A stretch of 64,000 bases of DNA from Pseudomonas frederiksbergensis (GTDB lineage: Bacteria > Pseudomonadota > Gammaproteobacteria > Pseudomonadales > Pseudomonadaceae), in NCBI RefSeq assembly GCF_003732275.1, contig NZ_MOBM01000012.1, positions 372,001-436,000 on the forward strand, in the 5' to 3' direction. Positions 1-9,046 of the stretch are shown here, one piece after another. The stretch's first letter is position 1. The number at the start of each line of letters is the position of its first letter. The notes beneath the pieces were generated by a model. That model saw only the letters and a list, made by a program, of their open reading frames with translations. It was not told where the DNA came from and searched no databases. A program made the position numbers and the translations under genes.

Positions 1-1389
1 ACCGGCAACTCGTTGCGCGATTCCGCTGTGCAAGCGGTGGACGCGCTATGGCACGTGCTGATCTATGCGATCAGTTCATTGGTGCTGTTCGCCGAAGCCG
101 ACTGGCGCCTGATGATCCCGCTGCTGACCTGGATCGCCGCCTTCATCGGCGCCCTCTACTACTTCGTGCCACGGGTCAAGGAACGCTCGGTGGTGTCCTC
201 CGATGCGCGCTCCAAACTCATGGGGCGGATCGTCGATGGCTACACCAACATCACCACCCTGAAGCTGTTCGCTCACACCAACTTCGAGCAGCAATACGCC
301 CGCGAAGCGATCAAGGAGCAAACCGAAAAAGCCCAACTGGCCGGCCGTGTGGTGACCAGCATGGACGTTGCCATCACCAGCATGAACGGCCTGCTGATCG
401 TCAGCACCACCGGCCTCGCACTGTGGCTGTGGACGCAATCGCTGATCACGGTGGGCGCCATCGCCCTCGCCACAGGCCTGGTGATCCGCATCGTCAACAT
501 GTCTGGCTGGATCATGTGGGTGGTCACTGGCATTTTCGAAAACATCGGCATGGTTCAGGACGGTTTGCAGACCATTTCCCAGCCAGTCAGTATCACCGAC
601 CGCGAGCAGGCCAAGCCTTTGAATGTGGCGCGTGGCGAGGTGCGTTTCGATCACGTCGATTTTCACTACGGCAAGAAAAGCGGGATCATCGGCGACCTCA
701 ACCTGACCATTAAACCCGGTGAGAAAATCGGCCTGATCGGCCCGTCCGGTGCCGGCAAATCGACGTTGGTCAATCTGCTGCTTCGCCTCTATGACGTGCA
801 GGGCGGACGGATCCTCATCGATGGCCAGAACATCGCCGAAGTCGGTCAGGAAAGCCTGCGTGAACGCATCGGCATGATCACCCAGGACACCTCGCTGCTG
901 CACCGTTCGATCCGCGACAATTTGCTGTACGGCAAACCTGACGCCACCGATGCCGAACTCTGGGAAGCGGTACACAAGGCCCGTGCCGACGAATTCATCC
1001 CGTTGCTGTCGGACTCTGAGGGCCGCACCGGTTTCGATGCTCACGTCGGTGAACGCGGAGTGAAGCTCTCCGGTGGCCAGCGTCAGCGGATTGCCATCGC
1101 CCGGGTGCTGCTCAAGGACGCGCCGATCCTGATCATGGACGAAGCCACCTCGGCACTGGACTCGGAAGTCGAAGCGGCGATTCAGGAAAGCCTCGAAACC
1201 CTGATGCAGGGCAAGACTGTGATCGCCATCGCCCACCGCCTCTCGACCATCGCGCGGATGGACCGCTTGGTGGTGCTGGAAAACGGCAAGATTGCCGAAA
1301 CCGGCAGCCACGCCGAACTGCTGGCCCATGGCGGCTTGTATGCGCGGTTGTGGCAGCACCAGACCGGGGGGTTTGTCGGAATCGATTGA
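1..1389 (+). CDS. ABC exporter, fused permease/ATPase (5' end outside window)
   Basis: The reading frame is open from base 1, so the start codon and the first membrane segments lie upstream of the window. The visible part begins inside the type-1 exporter membrane domain, with hydrophobic segments over about the first 190 residues. It continues into an ATPase domain with Walker A GPSGAGKST, signature LSGGQRQRIAIAR, Walker B ILIMDEATSALD and H-loop AIAHRLST. The layout membrane domain then ATPase is that of half-transporters of the MsbA/multidrug type, which work as homodimers in the inner membrane. The substrate cannot be told from this fragment. The gene ends in TGA just before a REP doublet. 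Confidence 0.9.
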   Translation, partial: TGNSLRDSAVQAVDALWHVLIYAISSLVLFAEADWRLMIPLLTWIAAFIGALYYFVPRVKERSVVSSDARSKLMGRIVDGYTNITTLKLFAHTNFEQQYAREAIKEQTEKAQLAGRVVTSMDVAITSMNGLLIVSTTGLALWLWTQSLITVGAIALATGLVIRIVNMSGWIMWVVTGIFENIGMVQDGLQTISQPVSITDREQAKPLNVARGEVRFDHVDFHYGKKSGIIGDLNLTIKPGEKIGLIGPSGAGKSTLVNLLLRLYDVQGGRILIDGQNIAEVGQESLRERIGMITQDTSLLHRSIRDNLLYGKPDATDAELWEAVHKARADEFIPLLSDSEGRTGFDAHVGERGVKLSGGQRQRIAIARVLLKDAPILIMDEATSALDSEVEAAIQESLETLMQGKTVIAIAHRLSTIARMDRLVVLENGKIAETGSHAELLAHGGLYARLWQHQTGGFVGID

Positions 1390-1462
1390 GGCTTGTGATT
1401 AACACCAAACCTGTAGGGCTTGCCCCAATGGGGTCAGTTAAGGACTTGAACACCGCAGCTCC

Positions 1463-1552
1463 TGTGGGAGCGAGCCTGCTCGCGATTGCGGCGGGTCAGC
1501 CAATATTGATGCTGAATGTACCGCCGTCATCGCGAGCAGGCTCGCTCCCACA
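1463..1552. repeat. REP doublet (family A)
   Basis: Two inverted copies of the TGTGGGAGCGAGCCTGCTCG unit, about 90 bp end to end, separated by a short spacer with GCGG/CCGC edges. This is the usual Pseudomonas REP doublet (REPIN). It lies between the ABC exporter and the convergent acetyltransferase. Confidence 0.9.
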
Positions 1553-1617
1553 AGTTGCGCACCTTAACTGACAGGCATTAGAGCTTGCCCCCACACTAGA
1601 TCTGGGCCGGCGGCGGG

Positions 1618-2106
1618 TTACAGCGTCAACACCATCTCATGCCACGCCATCCCGCCATGGTCGGACGCCGAAGGCTTGATGTAGGCAAAACCAAACCCGG
1701 CATAGAACGCAATGTGCCGCTCTTTGCACATCAGATGGATGCTGGCCTTGTCCAGTGCGCGCATGCGCTGGATGAACTCACCCATCAAACGTTTCGCCAG
1801 GCCCTGCCCTTGGTAGTCCGGATGCACCACCACCGACATGATCACCACGTGCGGGCCCGCCGGGTCGTGGCCGATCAGTTCCTTGAATGCCTCGTCCGAC
1901 ATCTGCACCTCAAACGCCGCACCGGAATTGATGAAACCGGCTACAACGCCATCCACTTCAGCAACGATGAAGCCCTCGGGCCACGTGGCTATGCGGGTGG
2001 CGATTTTCTCGCGGGTGGCGGCTTCATCGCCTTCATAGGCAACGGTTTCGATGGCGTAGCAGCGGTCCAGGTCAGCGGGGCTGACGTGACGGATAACGGT
2101 GTTCAT
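1618..2106 (-). CDS. GNAT family N-acetyltransferase
   Basis: A 162-residue protein with the GNAT fold: an N-terminal strand-helix region (IRHVSPADLDRCYAIE), a central VVIMSVVVHPDYQGQGLAKRLM stretch that forms the acetyl-CoA pyrophosphate loop (Q/R-x-x-G-x-G/A, here YQGQGLA), and a C-terminal FYAGFGF motif. The start was set at the ATG giving MNTVIRHV, because residues upstream of it look non-coding; no strong ribosome binding site is visible. Family members transfer acetyl groups to amines. The substrate is not recognisable here. Confidence 0.85.
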   Translation of the reverse strand: MNTVIRHVSPADLDRCYAIETVAYEGDEAATREKIATRIATWPEGFIVAEVDGVVAGFINSGAAFEVQMSDEAFKELIGHDPAGPHVVIMSVVVHPDYQGQGLAKRLMGEFIQRMRALDKASIHLMCKERHIAFYAGFGFAYIKPSASDHGGMAWHEMVLTL

Positions 2107-2196
2107 GGTAGCTCGGAATCGGCGAGGGAAAGGTCGGGGATCATAAATCAGCATCAATCGAGAGGCGAATCACCGATCCGCCGCTCGACCCGCTCT

Positions 2197-2682
2197 TTAC
2201 GCTTTGAGCGGCAGCCAGATTTCCAGCACACCGGTATTGAGCTTCGGGTTGAAATCGTCGCTGTAGCGTTCGAACTCCGGAGCGTCCGCAGCTTCATGAC
2301 CGGATTTCGGCAACCAGGTTTTCCAGATGTATTGAAAGGTCTGGGGCAAGGTATCCAGAGAGCCCTTATGTTCGAAGACTGCATACTTCTGAGGCTGAAC
2401 TTCGATCCAGCGGTACTTCTCGGGCAGGTCGTCAAGCTTGCTGATTTCGACACCGGCGATGTATTCGAAACCACCCTTGCCATCCGGATTGCAGCAGATA
2501 CCGTAGGTTACTTCGCTTTTCTGACCGGGAATTTTGCCAATCTCGGGAATGAATTTCTCCCATAGATCGGGGATCGCTTTGGTCGTATCCGCAGTAAATC
2601 GTCCACCAAGCCCCGCTATGAGCATGAAGTGCCCGTTTTCGAAGCGTGGCTCGGCGGTTTCGACGCCTGTTTGCTCATCCAT
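2197..2682 (-). CDS. GyrI-like / AraC effector-binding domain protein
   Basis: A 161-residue protein consisting only of a GyrI-like small-molecule-binding domain (also found at the C-terminus of AraC and MerR regulators, for example Rob and BmrR). Typical stretches are the opening PRFENGHFMLIAGLGGRF, the central TYGICCN and AGVEI strands, and the closing FNPKLNTGVLEIWLPL. It has no DNA-binding helix, so it probably acts as a stand-alone ligand-binding or hydrolase-like domain. An AGGAG ribosome binding site sits 7 bases before the ATG. The ligand is unknown. Confidence 0.82.
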   Translation of the reverse strand: MDEQTGVETAEPRFENGHFMLIAGLGGRFTADTTKAIPDLWEKFIPEIGKIPGQKSEVTYGICCNPDGKGGFEYIAGVEISKLDDLPEKYRWIEVQPQKYAVFEHKGSLDTLPQTFQYIWKTWLPKSGHEAADAPEFERYSDDFNPKLNTGVLEIWLPLKA

Positions 2683-2749
2683 GACTCAACTCCTTGTACT
2701 GAAAGGTGGGTTCGGCTGGGAGTATAGAAGCCAAACCCGATTCGCCCAA

Positions 2750-3412
2750 TTACAGTGCGTGCAACTGCTCGATGGCGCCTGGTCCGATGAACTCGTTATA
2801 ACCCGACAGGATCACGTAGACCGCGAAATAGCAGAAGATCGCTGCCGATGCCATGTAGGAATAACGCAATAATTTGTCACCGAGCAGTTTGCCGCCGTGG
2901 CTCGCAGCGAAGCACAGACCGACACACCAAAGCACCCCGGCGCACAAGAAACCACCGAGAAACAGCGCCGAACTGAGCGCGCCACCGCCACCGGAACGGG
3001 CGATCAGCGTGCCGCCCACCGCGGCGAACCAGAGAATGGCACTGGGCGATGACATTGCGAGAAAAATCCCGCGGAAAAACTCGCGACGGTGCGAGTTATG
3101 CCCCACCTCCGGGGTTTGCGCCAACAGCGCTTCATGGTGGATCGCCGAATAAATCATCTTCGCCGCGAAATACAGCAGCAACGCCGACCCGCCAATCCAC
3201 AACACCCAGCGCACGGTCTCGTACTGCAGCAATACGGTCATGCCGGCCAATGCCAGCACCGCGTAAAACAGGTCGCCGACACACGTCCCCAACCCCAGGG
3301 CAAAGCCTTGAAAATAGCCGCGCTGCATCGCCAGCGTGATCATCGCGATATTGGCCACGCCGATGTCCAGGCACAGCGAAAGGCTCAACAAGAAGCCACT
3401 GGTAAATTCCAT
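2750..3412 (-). CDS. LysE/ArgO-type amino acid exporter
   Basis: A 220-residue inner-membrane protein with about six hydrophobic segments. The N-terminal [19 protein letters not shown] and the [16 protein letters not shown] stretch match the LysE/RhtB translocator family, which exports amino acids such as lysine, arginine or homoserine by proton exchange. The start is the ATG of MEFTSGFL because AAGGA lies 8 bases upstream; a longer frame of 25 more residues has no such site. It is divergent from alaC with about 138 bp between the starts. The exported amino acid cannot be read from the sequence. Confidence 0.87.
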   Translation of the reverse strand: MEFTSGFLLSLSLCLDIGVANIAMITLAMQRGYFQGFALGLGTCVGDLFYAVLALAGMTVLLQYETVRWVLWIGGSALLLYFAAKMIYSAIHHEALLAQTPEVGHNSHRREFFRGIFLAMSSPSAILWFAAVGGTLIARSGGGGALSSALFLGGFLCAGVLWCVGLCFAASHGGKLLGDKLLRYSYMASAAIFCYFAVYVILSGYNEFIGPGAIEQLHAL

Positions 3413-3550
3413 CGACCATATCCTTGGGAAAAATTTATTGATGCGCAGGCTAGACAGTTTGCCACGACTGCCCTTACATTCCGCCACAGGCCACCGCAGT
3501 GGCCAGCGTCGCTCGGACGGTTCCGGGCGCTTACGTTATCCGAGGCAACA

Positions 3551-4768
3551 ATGGCCGAACAAGGTTCGCCGCGCCGCTTTGCGCGCATAGATCGACTCCC
3601 CCCTTACGTTTTCAACATCACTGCCGAGCTGAAGATGGCCGCCCGTCGTCGTGGCGAAGACATCATCGACTTGAGCATGGGCAACCCCGACGGGGCCACA
3701 CCGCCGCACATTGTCGAAAAACTCGTCACCGTCGCCCAGCGCGAAGACACCCATGGCTACTCCACGTCCAAAGGGATTCCGCGCCTGCGCCGGGCGATTT
3801 CCAATTGGTACAAGGATCGCTACGAAGTCGACATCGACCCGGAAACCGAAGCCATCGTCACCATCGGTTCCAAGGAAGGTCTGGCGCATTTGATGCTGGC
3901 TACCCTTGACCAGGGCGACACGGTGCTGGTGCCGAACCCGAGCTACCCGATTCACATCTACGGTGCCGTGATTGCCGGCGCCCAGGTGCGCTCGGTGCCG
4001 CTGATCCCTGGCGTGGATTTCTTCGCCGAGCTGGAACGGGCGATTCGCGGCTCGATCCCTAAACCGAAAATGATGATCCTCGGTTTCCCGTCCAACCCCA
4101 CCGCCCAGTGCGTGGAGCTGGACTTCTTCGAGCGGGTGATTGCCCTCGCCAAACAGTACGACGTTTTGGTGGTGCATGACCTGGCCTATGCCGACATCGT
4201 CTACGACGGCTGGAAAGCCCCGTCGATCATGCAGGTACCCGGCGCCAAGGACATTGCGGTGGAGTTTTTCACCCTGTCCAAGAGCTACAACATGGCCGGC
4301 TGGCGCATCGGTTTCATGGTCGGCAACCCGGAGCTGGTCAACGCCCTGGCGCGGATCAAGAGCTATCACGACTACGGCACGTTCACCCCGCTGCAAGTCG
4401 CGGCCATCGCGGCGCTGGAAGGCGATCAGCAGTGCGTCAAAGACATTGCCGATCAGTATCGGCAGCGTCGCAACGTGCTGGTCAAAGGCCTGCATGAACT
4501 GGGCTGGATGGTCGAAAACCCGAAAGCATCGATGTATGTCTGGGCCAAGATTCCCGAGGCTTATGCACACATGGGCTCGCTGGAATTCGCCAAGAAACTG
4601 CTGGCCGAGGCCAAGGTTTGCGTCTCGCCGGGTGTGGGATTTGGCGAGTATGGGGACGATCATGTGCGCTTCGCGCTGATCGAAAACCAGGACCGGATTC
4701 GTCAGGCCGTGCGCGGGATTCGCGGGATGTTCCGGGCTGATGGGCTAGTGACTAAAACCAACGCCTGA
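3551..4768 (+). CDS. alaC: Alanine/pyruvate-type aminotransferase
   Basis: A 405-residue fold-type I PLP enzyme. Residues are typical of AlaC/Yfd[19 protein letters not shown] near the N-terminus, [24 protein letters not shown], and the PLP Schiff-base lysine in [13 protein letters not shown] (K244). AlaC makes alanine from pyruvate with glutamate as donor. The reading frame is open far upstream, but the ATG of [10 protein letters not shown] is where family similarity begins. The gene is monocistronic and converges on gntT, with a bidirectional terminator between them. Confidence 0.92.
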   Translation: MAEQGSPRRFARIDRLPPYVFNITAELKMAARRRGEDIIDLSMGNPDGATPPHIVEKLVTVAQREDTHGYSTSKGIPRLRRAISNWYKDRYEVDIDPETEAIVTIGSKEGLAHLMLATLDQGDTVLVPNPSYPIHIYGAVIAGAQVRSVPLIPGVDFFAELERAIRGSIPKPKMMILGFPSNPTAQCVELDFFERVIALAKQYDVLVVHDLAYADIVYDGWKAPSIMQVPGAKDIAVEFFTLSKSYNMAGWRIGFMVGNPELVNALARIKSYHDYGTFTPLQVAAIAALEGDQQCVKDIADQYRQRRNVLVKGLHELGWMVENPKASMYVWAKIPEAYAHMGSLEFAKKLLAEAKVCVSPGVGFGEYGDDHVRFALIENQDRIRQAVRGIRGMFRADGLVTKTNA

Positions 4769-4798
4769 CACACAAAACCCGGTGGGAACAAACATCTA

Positions 4799-4929
4799 TG
4801 GCGAGGGAGCTTGCTCCCGCTGGGTCGCGCAGCGGCCCCAAAACCAATCACCGTGTTTTTTTTCAGATAGAACACGGTGGACGGATTTACGACTGCTGCG
4901 TAGCCGAGCGGGAGCAAGCTCCCTCGCCA
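4799..4929. repeat. Intergenic inverted repeat (family B)
   Basis: Ends in TGGCGAGGGAGCTTGCTCCC and its inverse GGGAGCAAGCTCCCTCGCCA. Each arm also forms its own small hairpin (GGGAGCTTGCTCCC). GCGCAGCGGCC / GCTGCGTAGCC segments flank the middle. The same element recurs at 17.8, 32.6 and 40.3 kb. Confidence 0.88.
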
Positions 4930-4964
4930 CAAAAAGCTTGCTCGACATTGGGTTAGATCTCACC

Positions 4965-4998
4965 CACAAAAAAACCGCATCGCTGCGGTTTTTTTGTG
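4965..4998. terminator. Bidirectional intrinsic terminator, alaC / gntT
   Basis: An ACCGCA/TGCGGT stem with a TCGC-type loop at 4974-4989, extended on both sides by an A-run and T-run that pair to lengthen it. It lies between the convergent ends of alaC and gntT, so it can serve both strands. Confidence 0.88.
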
Positions 4999-5011
4999 TT
5001 TGCCGATCGTG

Positions 5012-6364
5012 TCAGACGAACAACGACAACAGCAGGATGAAGCCCAGGCCCACCACGGACAGGATGGTTTCCATCGCGGTCCAGGTCTTGAAGGTTTCCG
5101 CCACGGTCATGTTGAAGTACTGCTTCACCAGCCAGAAACCTGCGTCGTTGACGTGAGACAGGATCAACGAACCGGCACCGGTGGCCAGCACCAGCAGCTC
5201 ACGGTTCACACCCGGAATCATCCCTACCACCGGCACCACGATGCCCGCGCCAGTAATGGTTGCCACGGTTGCCGAACCGGTCGCGATGCGAATCACCGCC
5301 GCCACCAGCCAGGCCAGCAGGATCGGCGAGATCTGTGCGTTCACCGCCATGTGGCCGATCACGTCACCCACACCGCTGGTCACCAGCATCTGCTTGAAGC
5401 CACCACCGGCACCGATGATCAGAATGATCGCGGCGGTCGGTGCAAGGCTTGCATCCAGCCATTTCATCATTTGGCTGGAACCGATGCCCTGCTTGTAGCC
5501 GAAGGTATACAGCGACAGCAGCAATGCCAGCAGCAACGCCGAAATCGGGTGACCGATCAGGTCCATGAAGGTGCGGAAGAAGTTGCCGTCTGGCAGCACT
5601 ACATCGGCAAAGGTCTTGAGCAGCATCAGGAACACGGGTGACAGCACGGTGATCAGGGTGATGCCGAAGCTCGGCAGATCGGCTGAACCCTCATCGCGCG
5701 CCAGTTGATCCACCAGCTCCTGGTTCGGATGACCGGGAATGTGCTTGGCAATGAACGTGCCGTAGATCGGACCGGCGATAATAGCGGTCGGCAACGCAAC
5801 GATCAGACCGTAAAGAATGGTTTTACCGATGTCGGCACCGAACACACCGATGGCCAGCAGCGGACCCGGGTGCGGCGGCACCAGGCCGTGTACCGCGGAC
5901 AGACCAGCCAGCAACGGGATACCGATCTTGATGATCGACACGCCAGTACGACGGGCCACGATGAACACCAGCGGAATCAGCAGCACGAAGCCGATTTCGA
6001 AGAACAGCGGAATGCCGACCAGGAACGCGGCGAACATCATCGCCCACTGCACCTTGTCCTTGCCGAAGGCGCGGATCAACGTCTGCGCAATCTGATCCGC
6101 ACCGCCTGATTCGGCCATCATTTTGCCGAGCATGGTGCCCAGTGCCAGGATGATGCCGACGAAACCAAGCACACCACCGAAGCCGTCCTGGAACGCCTTG
6201 ATGATGGTGCCGATCGGCATGCCGGACGTCAGCCCGAGGAAAGCGGCGGCGATGATCAGTGCGAGGAATGGGTGCAACTTGAACTTGGTGATCAGGACGA
6301 TAAGCCCGATCACTGTGACCACTGCGTCTAGCAGCAAGAATGACTCGTGGGACATGCCAAACAT
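5012..6364 (-). CDS. gntT: Gluconate:H+ symporter, GntP family
   Basis: A 450-residue polytopic inner-membrane protein of the gluconate permease family. Recognisable stretches are FLALIIAAAFLGLTSGMP near the N-terminus, FFEIGFVLLIPLVF, GLSAVHGLVPPHPGPL and the C-terminal IRIATGSATVATITGAG and HVNDAGFWLVKQYFN, with 12 or more hydrophobic segments. It imports gluconate for phosphorylation by the adjacent kinase. GGAG lies 9 bases before the ATG; a second in-frame ATG three codons on is possible. The leader carries an operator-like site (6425-6438) and a long AAC-repeat Crc-type motif (6384-6394). Confidence 0.93.
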   Translation of the reverse strand: MFGMSHESFLLLDAVVTVIGLIVLITKFKLHPFLALIIAAAFLGLTSGMPIGTIIKAFQDGFGGVLGFVGIILALGTMLGKMMAESGGADQIAQTLIRAFGKDKVQWAMMFAAFLVGIPLFFEIGFVLLIPLVFIVARRTGVSIIKIGIPLLAGLSAVHGLVPPHPGPLLAIGVFGADIGKTILYGLIVALPTAIIAGPIYGTFIAKHIPGHPNQELVDQLARDEGSADLPSFGITLITVLSPVFLMLLKTFADVVLPDGNFFRTFMDLIGHPISALLLALLLSLYTFGYKQGIGSSQMMKWLDASLAPTAAIILIIGAGGGFKQMLVTSGVGDVIGHMAVNAQISPILLAWLVAAVIRIATGSATVATITGAGIVVPVVGMIPGVNRELLVLATGAGSLILSHVNDAGFWLVKQYFNMTVAETFKTWTAMETILSVVGLGFILLLSLFV

Positions 6365-6383
6365 GGGGGGTGTCTCCGTTGTT

Positions 6384-6394
6384 TGTTGTTGTTA
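6384..6394 (-). promoter_or_regulatory. Crc/Hfq-type motif in gntT leader
   Basis: On the coding strand the leader reads AACAACAACAA, i.e. overlapping AAnAAnAA motifs, just upstream of the GGAG ribosome binding site of gntT. Such A-rich motifs are targets of the Hfq/Crc translational repression complex in Pseudomonas. The motif is seen; the regulation is inferred. Confidence 0.6.
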
Positions 6395-6424
6395 TGAAAG
6401 CAATTATTCAAATGCCGTCAGGAC

Positions 6425-6438
6425 AGCGCTATCTCTTG
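6425..6438. promoter_or_regulatory. GntR operator upstream of gntT
   Basis: AGCGCTATCTCTTG, preceded by GAC. It shares the GACAGCGCTA core with the sites in front of gntK and gntR. From memory, the published P. aeruginosa GntR operator is AC-N-AAG-N-TAGCGCT; this copy matches its inverse with mismatches outside the AGCGCTA half. Confidence 0.65.
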
Positions 6439-6447
6439 GAGCAAAAC

Positions 6448-6981
6448 TCAACTGGCGAGTTTCAAGCCATGATCGAGCCACCATGCATGAGCCTGCTTCG
6501 CCAATTCATCGACGCTGTGGCTGGACGCATCCAGAGCCAGGGTCAGGGGCTCACCAACGGGCGATTCAAGTGTGGCGAACTGGCTGTCGATCAAGGTCGA
6601 CGGCATGAAGTGGCCCGGCCGATGAGACACACGATCGGCGGCGACCTCGGGGGTCAGCTCAAGAAAAACGAAGCCCAGGCCCGGCAAGGCACTGCGCAAG
6701 CGTTCGCGGTAACTGTGTTTGAGGGCCGAGCAAGTCAGCACTGGGCGCTCGCCCTTGGCGTCGACGCGGCGCAGTTCATCGCACAGGCTGTCGAGCCAGC
6801 CGGCACGGTCTTCATCGTTCAGGGGGATACCCGCGCTCATCTTTTCGATATTGGCGGCAGGGTGGAAAGTGTCGCCTTCAATGGCGGTCGCGCCGCTAAG
6901 CTGGCACAGGGACTGGCTGACGCACGTCTTGCCGCAACCGGCAACGCCCATGATGACCAGGGCGGTGATGGGATGATTCAT
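6448..6981 (-). CDS. gntK: Gluconokinase
   Basis: A 177-residue P-loop kinase of the GntK/GntV family, which phosphorylates gluconate to 6-phosphogluconate, the substrate of Edd encoded elsewhere in this window. It has Walker A GVAGCGKT near residue 12, the EGDTFHPAANIEKMSAGIPLNDEDRAGWL signature, and CSALKHSYRERLR. A GAGGTG ribosome binding site precedes the ATG. It is transcribed toward gntT, but about 80 bp separates them and each has its own operator-like site, so the two may be separately controlled. Confidence 0.93.
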   Translation of the reverse strand: MNHPITALVIMGVAGCGKTCVSQSLCQLSGATAIEGDTFHPAANIEKMSAGIPLNDEDRAGWLDSLCDELRRVDAKGERPVLTCSALKHSYRERLRSALPGLGFVFLELTPEVAADRVSHRPGHFMPSTLIDSQFATLESPVGEPLTLALDASSHSVDELAKQAHAWWLDHGLKLAS

Positions 6982-7002
6982 GTAACACCTCAGCGCGCAG
7001 AC

Positions 7003-7016
7003 AGCGCTACCTTTGC
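7003..7016. promoter_or_regulatory. GntR operator upstream of gntK
   Basis: AGCGCTACCTTTGC, preceded by GAC, 22 bases upstream of the gntK start. It matches the inverse of AC-N-AAG-N-TAGCGCT except for one end base. Confidence 0.7.
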
Positions 7017-7153
7017 TACGTAAGACTCTAGTGCAAAAGCAGAAGTTGCCGACGCCTTCTTGTCATTTTTGTGGGTTGCAGCATGTTCGTTCTCGAGGCC
7101 AAAAAGCGAGGATCAGGCAAACCTCGTTCACGCATTTGCAGCTGCATCGAGAC

Positions 7154-7167
7154 AGCGCTACCTTAGT
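7154..7167. promoter_or_regulatory. GntR operator upstream of gntR
   Basis: AGCGCTACCTTAGT, preceded by GAC, about 30 bases before the gntR start. It is a full match to the inverse of AC-N-AAG-N-TAGCGCT and suggests autoregulation. Confidence 0.72.
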
Positions 7168-7196
7168 GCCTTGAATTTTGTTTGGCAAGCCGTCCG

Positions 7197-8228
7197 ATGA
7201 TTACCCCTAAAAACGATAAAAATACTCGCACCACTGGCCGCCCTACCCTCAACGAAGTCGCGCGCCTGGCCGGTGTCAGCCCGATTACCGCGTCCCGCGC
7301 CCTGCGCGGCGTCAGCACCGTGGCCACCGAACTGGTGGAAAAAGTCCAGAAGGCCGCCCTCGACCTGAACTACGTGGTCAACCCCGCCGCCCGCGCATTA
7401 GCCTCGGCCCAGAGCCATTCCGTGGTGGTTTTGGTGCCGTCACTGTCCAACCTGCTGTTCATCGACACGCTGGAAGCCATTCATCAGGTTTTGCGACCAA
7501 AGGGCTTCGAAGTGTTGATCGGCAACTTCCATTATTCGCGTGATGAAGAAGAAAACCTGCTGCGCAATTACATGGCCTATCAGCCTCGCGGCTTGCTGCT
7601 GACCGGTTTCGACCGTACCGAAAGTTCGCGGCGAATGATCGAGACCAGCAACATTCCCTGCGTCTACATGATGGAACTGGACAGCGCGGCCGGGCTCAAT
7701 TGCGTCGGTTTTTCGCAAGTCGCTGCCGGCGAAACGGCAGCCGAGCATTTGCTCTCCCGTGGTCGCAAACGCCTGGCTTACATCGGCGCGCAACTGGATC
7801 AACGCACGCTGCTGCGCGGCGAAGGTTTCCGTCGCGCGCTGCAAAAGGCCGGCTTGTATGATCCGGCTCTGGAAGTGCTGACCCCACGGGCCTCGTCGGT
7901 GGGACTGGGCGGCGAATTGTTCCTGCAACTGCTCGCTGCCCATCCGGACGTCGATGCAATCTTCTTCGGCAACGACGACCTGGCCCAGGGCGCGTTGCTC
8001 GAAGCGCTGCGCAACGGAATCAAGATCCCCGAACGCGTGGCGATCCTCGGCTTCAACGACTTGCCGGCGTCTGAGCACATGGTGCCGCGCCTGAGCAGCA
8101 TCAGCACCCCACGAGAAGCCATTGGCCGTCGCTCCGCGGAGCTGATGCTGACCTTGCTGGCCGGCAATTCAGTGACCAGACCGGTGCAGGATATGGGGTT
8201 TGAATTGAAGGTGCGCGAGAGCACCTGA
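7197..8228 (+). CDS. gntR: LacI-family gluconate regulator
   Basis: A 343-residue LacI/GalR repressor. The N-terminal helix-turn-helix reads PTLNEVARLAGVSPITASRALRG and is followed by a hinge with the usual NPAARALAS. The rest is a periplasmic-binding-like sugar domain ending in FNDLPASEHMVPRLSSISTP. It is placed divergently from gntK-gntT, and a shared site lies before each of the three genes. I infer that it represses the gluconate genes and is released by gluconate or 6-phosphogluconate. The start was placed at ATG 7197; an in-frame TTG five codons upstream is an alternative. Confidence 0.88.
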   Translation: MITPKNDKNTRTTGRPTLNEVARLAGVSPITASRALRGVSTVATELVEKVQKAALDLNYVVNPAARALASAQSHSVVVLVPSLSNLLFIDTLEAIHQVLRPKGFEVLIGNFHYSRDEEENLLRNYMAYQPRGLLLTGFDRTESSRRMIETSNIPCVYMMELDSAAGLNCVGFSQVAAGETAAEHLLSRGRKRLAYIGAQLDQRTLLRGEGFRRALQKAGLYDPALEVLTPRASSVGLGGELFLQLLAAHPDVDAIFFGNDDLAQGALLEALRNGIKIPERVAILGFNDLPASEHMVPRLSSISTPREAIGRRSAELMLTLLAGNSVTRPVQDMGFELKVREST

Positions 8229-8294
8229 TGCACGACCATTCCCACGCTCCGCGTGCTAGATTCCGATACCTGGAACAGCAAACGGAGAAGCTCA

Positions 8295-8927
8295 ATGGGA
8301 CATACGCTGAAGATTTTGGGTCGGGCCTCGTCAATCAACGTCAGAAAAGTCCTGTGGACTTGCGACGAACTGGGCGTTTCATACGAACGCGAAGACTGGG
8401 GCAGCGGTTTCGCATCGACCCAGAGCCCGGAATTTCTCCAGCTCAACCCCAACGCACAGGTGCCGGTCCTCATCGACGAAGCCGGCGTGCTGTGGGAGTC
8501 CAATACCATTTGCCGGTACCTGGCCGGCAAACATCAAAACATTGACCTGTTGCCCATCGAACCGGCGGCGCGCGCTCGCGTGGAGCAGTGGATGGACTGG
8601 CAAGCCACCGAACTCAATCCGTCCTGGGGCTACGCATTTTTTGCGCTGGTCCGGCAACTGCCGAACTTTCAGGACTCGCAGCGGATTGCTGATGGCGTTC
8701 GCGGCTGGAACGCGAAAATGGGCATCCTCGAACAGCAACTCGCGGCAACCGGTGCGTATGTTGCGGGACCACACTTCACACTGGCCGATATTCTCATCGG
8801 GCTGTCGGTCAACCGCTGGCGCATGACACCGATGGAGCGCCCGGACTACCCCGCCGTCGACGCCTATTGCCAACGACTGGCACTGCGGCCGGGGTTCATG
8901 GAGCATGCCTGCAACGGCGTGCCTTGA
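8295..8927 (+). CDS. Glutathione S-transferase family protein
   Basis: A 210-residue two-domain protein: a thioredoxin-like N-terminal domain with TLKILGRASSINVRKVLWTCDELG and the glutathione-binding QVPVLIDEAGVLWESNTICRYLA (cis-Pro and E-S pair), then an all-helical C-terminal domain with the capping motif FTLADILIG. A GGAGAAG ribosome binding site precedes the chosen ATG. A serine in the RASSINV segment is the likely catalytic-site residue, as in theta-like bacterial GSTs. The substrate is unknown. Confidence 0.87.
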   Translation: MGHTLKILGRASSINVRKVLWTCDELGVSYEREDWGSGFASTQSPEFLQLNPNAQVPVLIDEAGVLWESNTICRYLAGKHQNIDLLPIEPAARARVEQWMDWQATELNPSWGYAFFALVRQLPNFQDSQRIADGVRGWNAKMGILEQQLAATGAYVAGPHFTLADILIGLSVNRWRMTPMERPDYPAVDAYCQRLALRPGFMEHACNGVP

Positions 8928-8968
8928 TTTCCCCCGAACGACTTACCTCGCCCAGTTCAAGCGCGAAA

Positions 8969-9046
8969 CCTGCCCGCGATAGCGGAATGTCAGTCCACGA
9001 ATGTGTTGAATGTGACGCCGCCATCGCGGGCAAGCCCGCTCCCACA
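8969..9046. repeat. Degenerate REP doublet (family A)
   Basis: The right arm is a complete CATCGCGGGCAAGCCCGCTC unit. The left arm keeps only CCTGCCCGCGATAGCGG. The element overlaps the 3' end of the LysR gene and supplies its last codons. Confidence 0.75.

Noticed and set aside
8229..8294. Possible terminator after gntR
   Set aside because: The CACGCTCCGCGTG hairpin is short and has no T-run.
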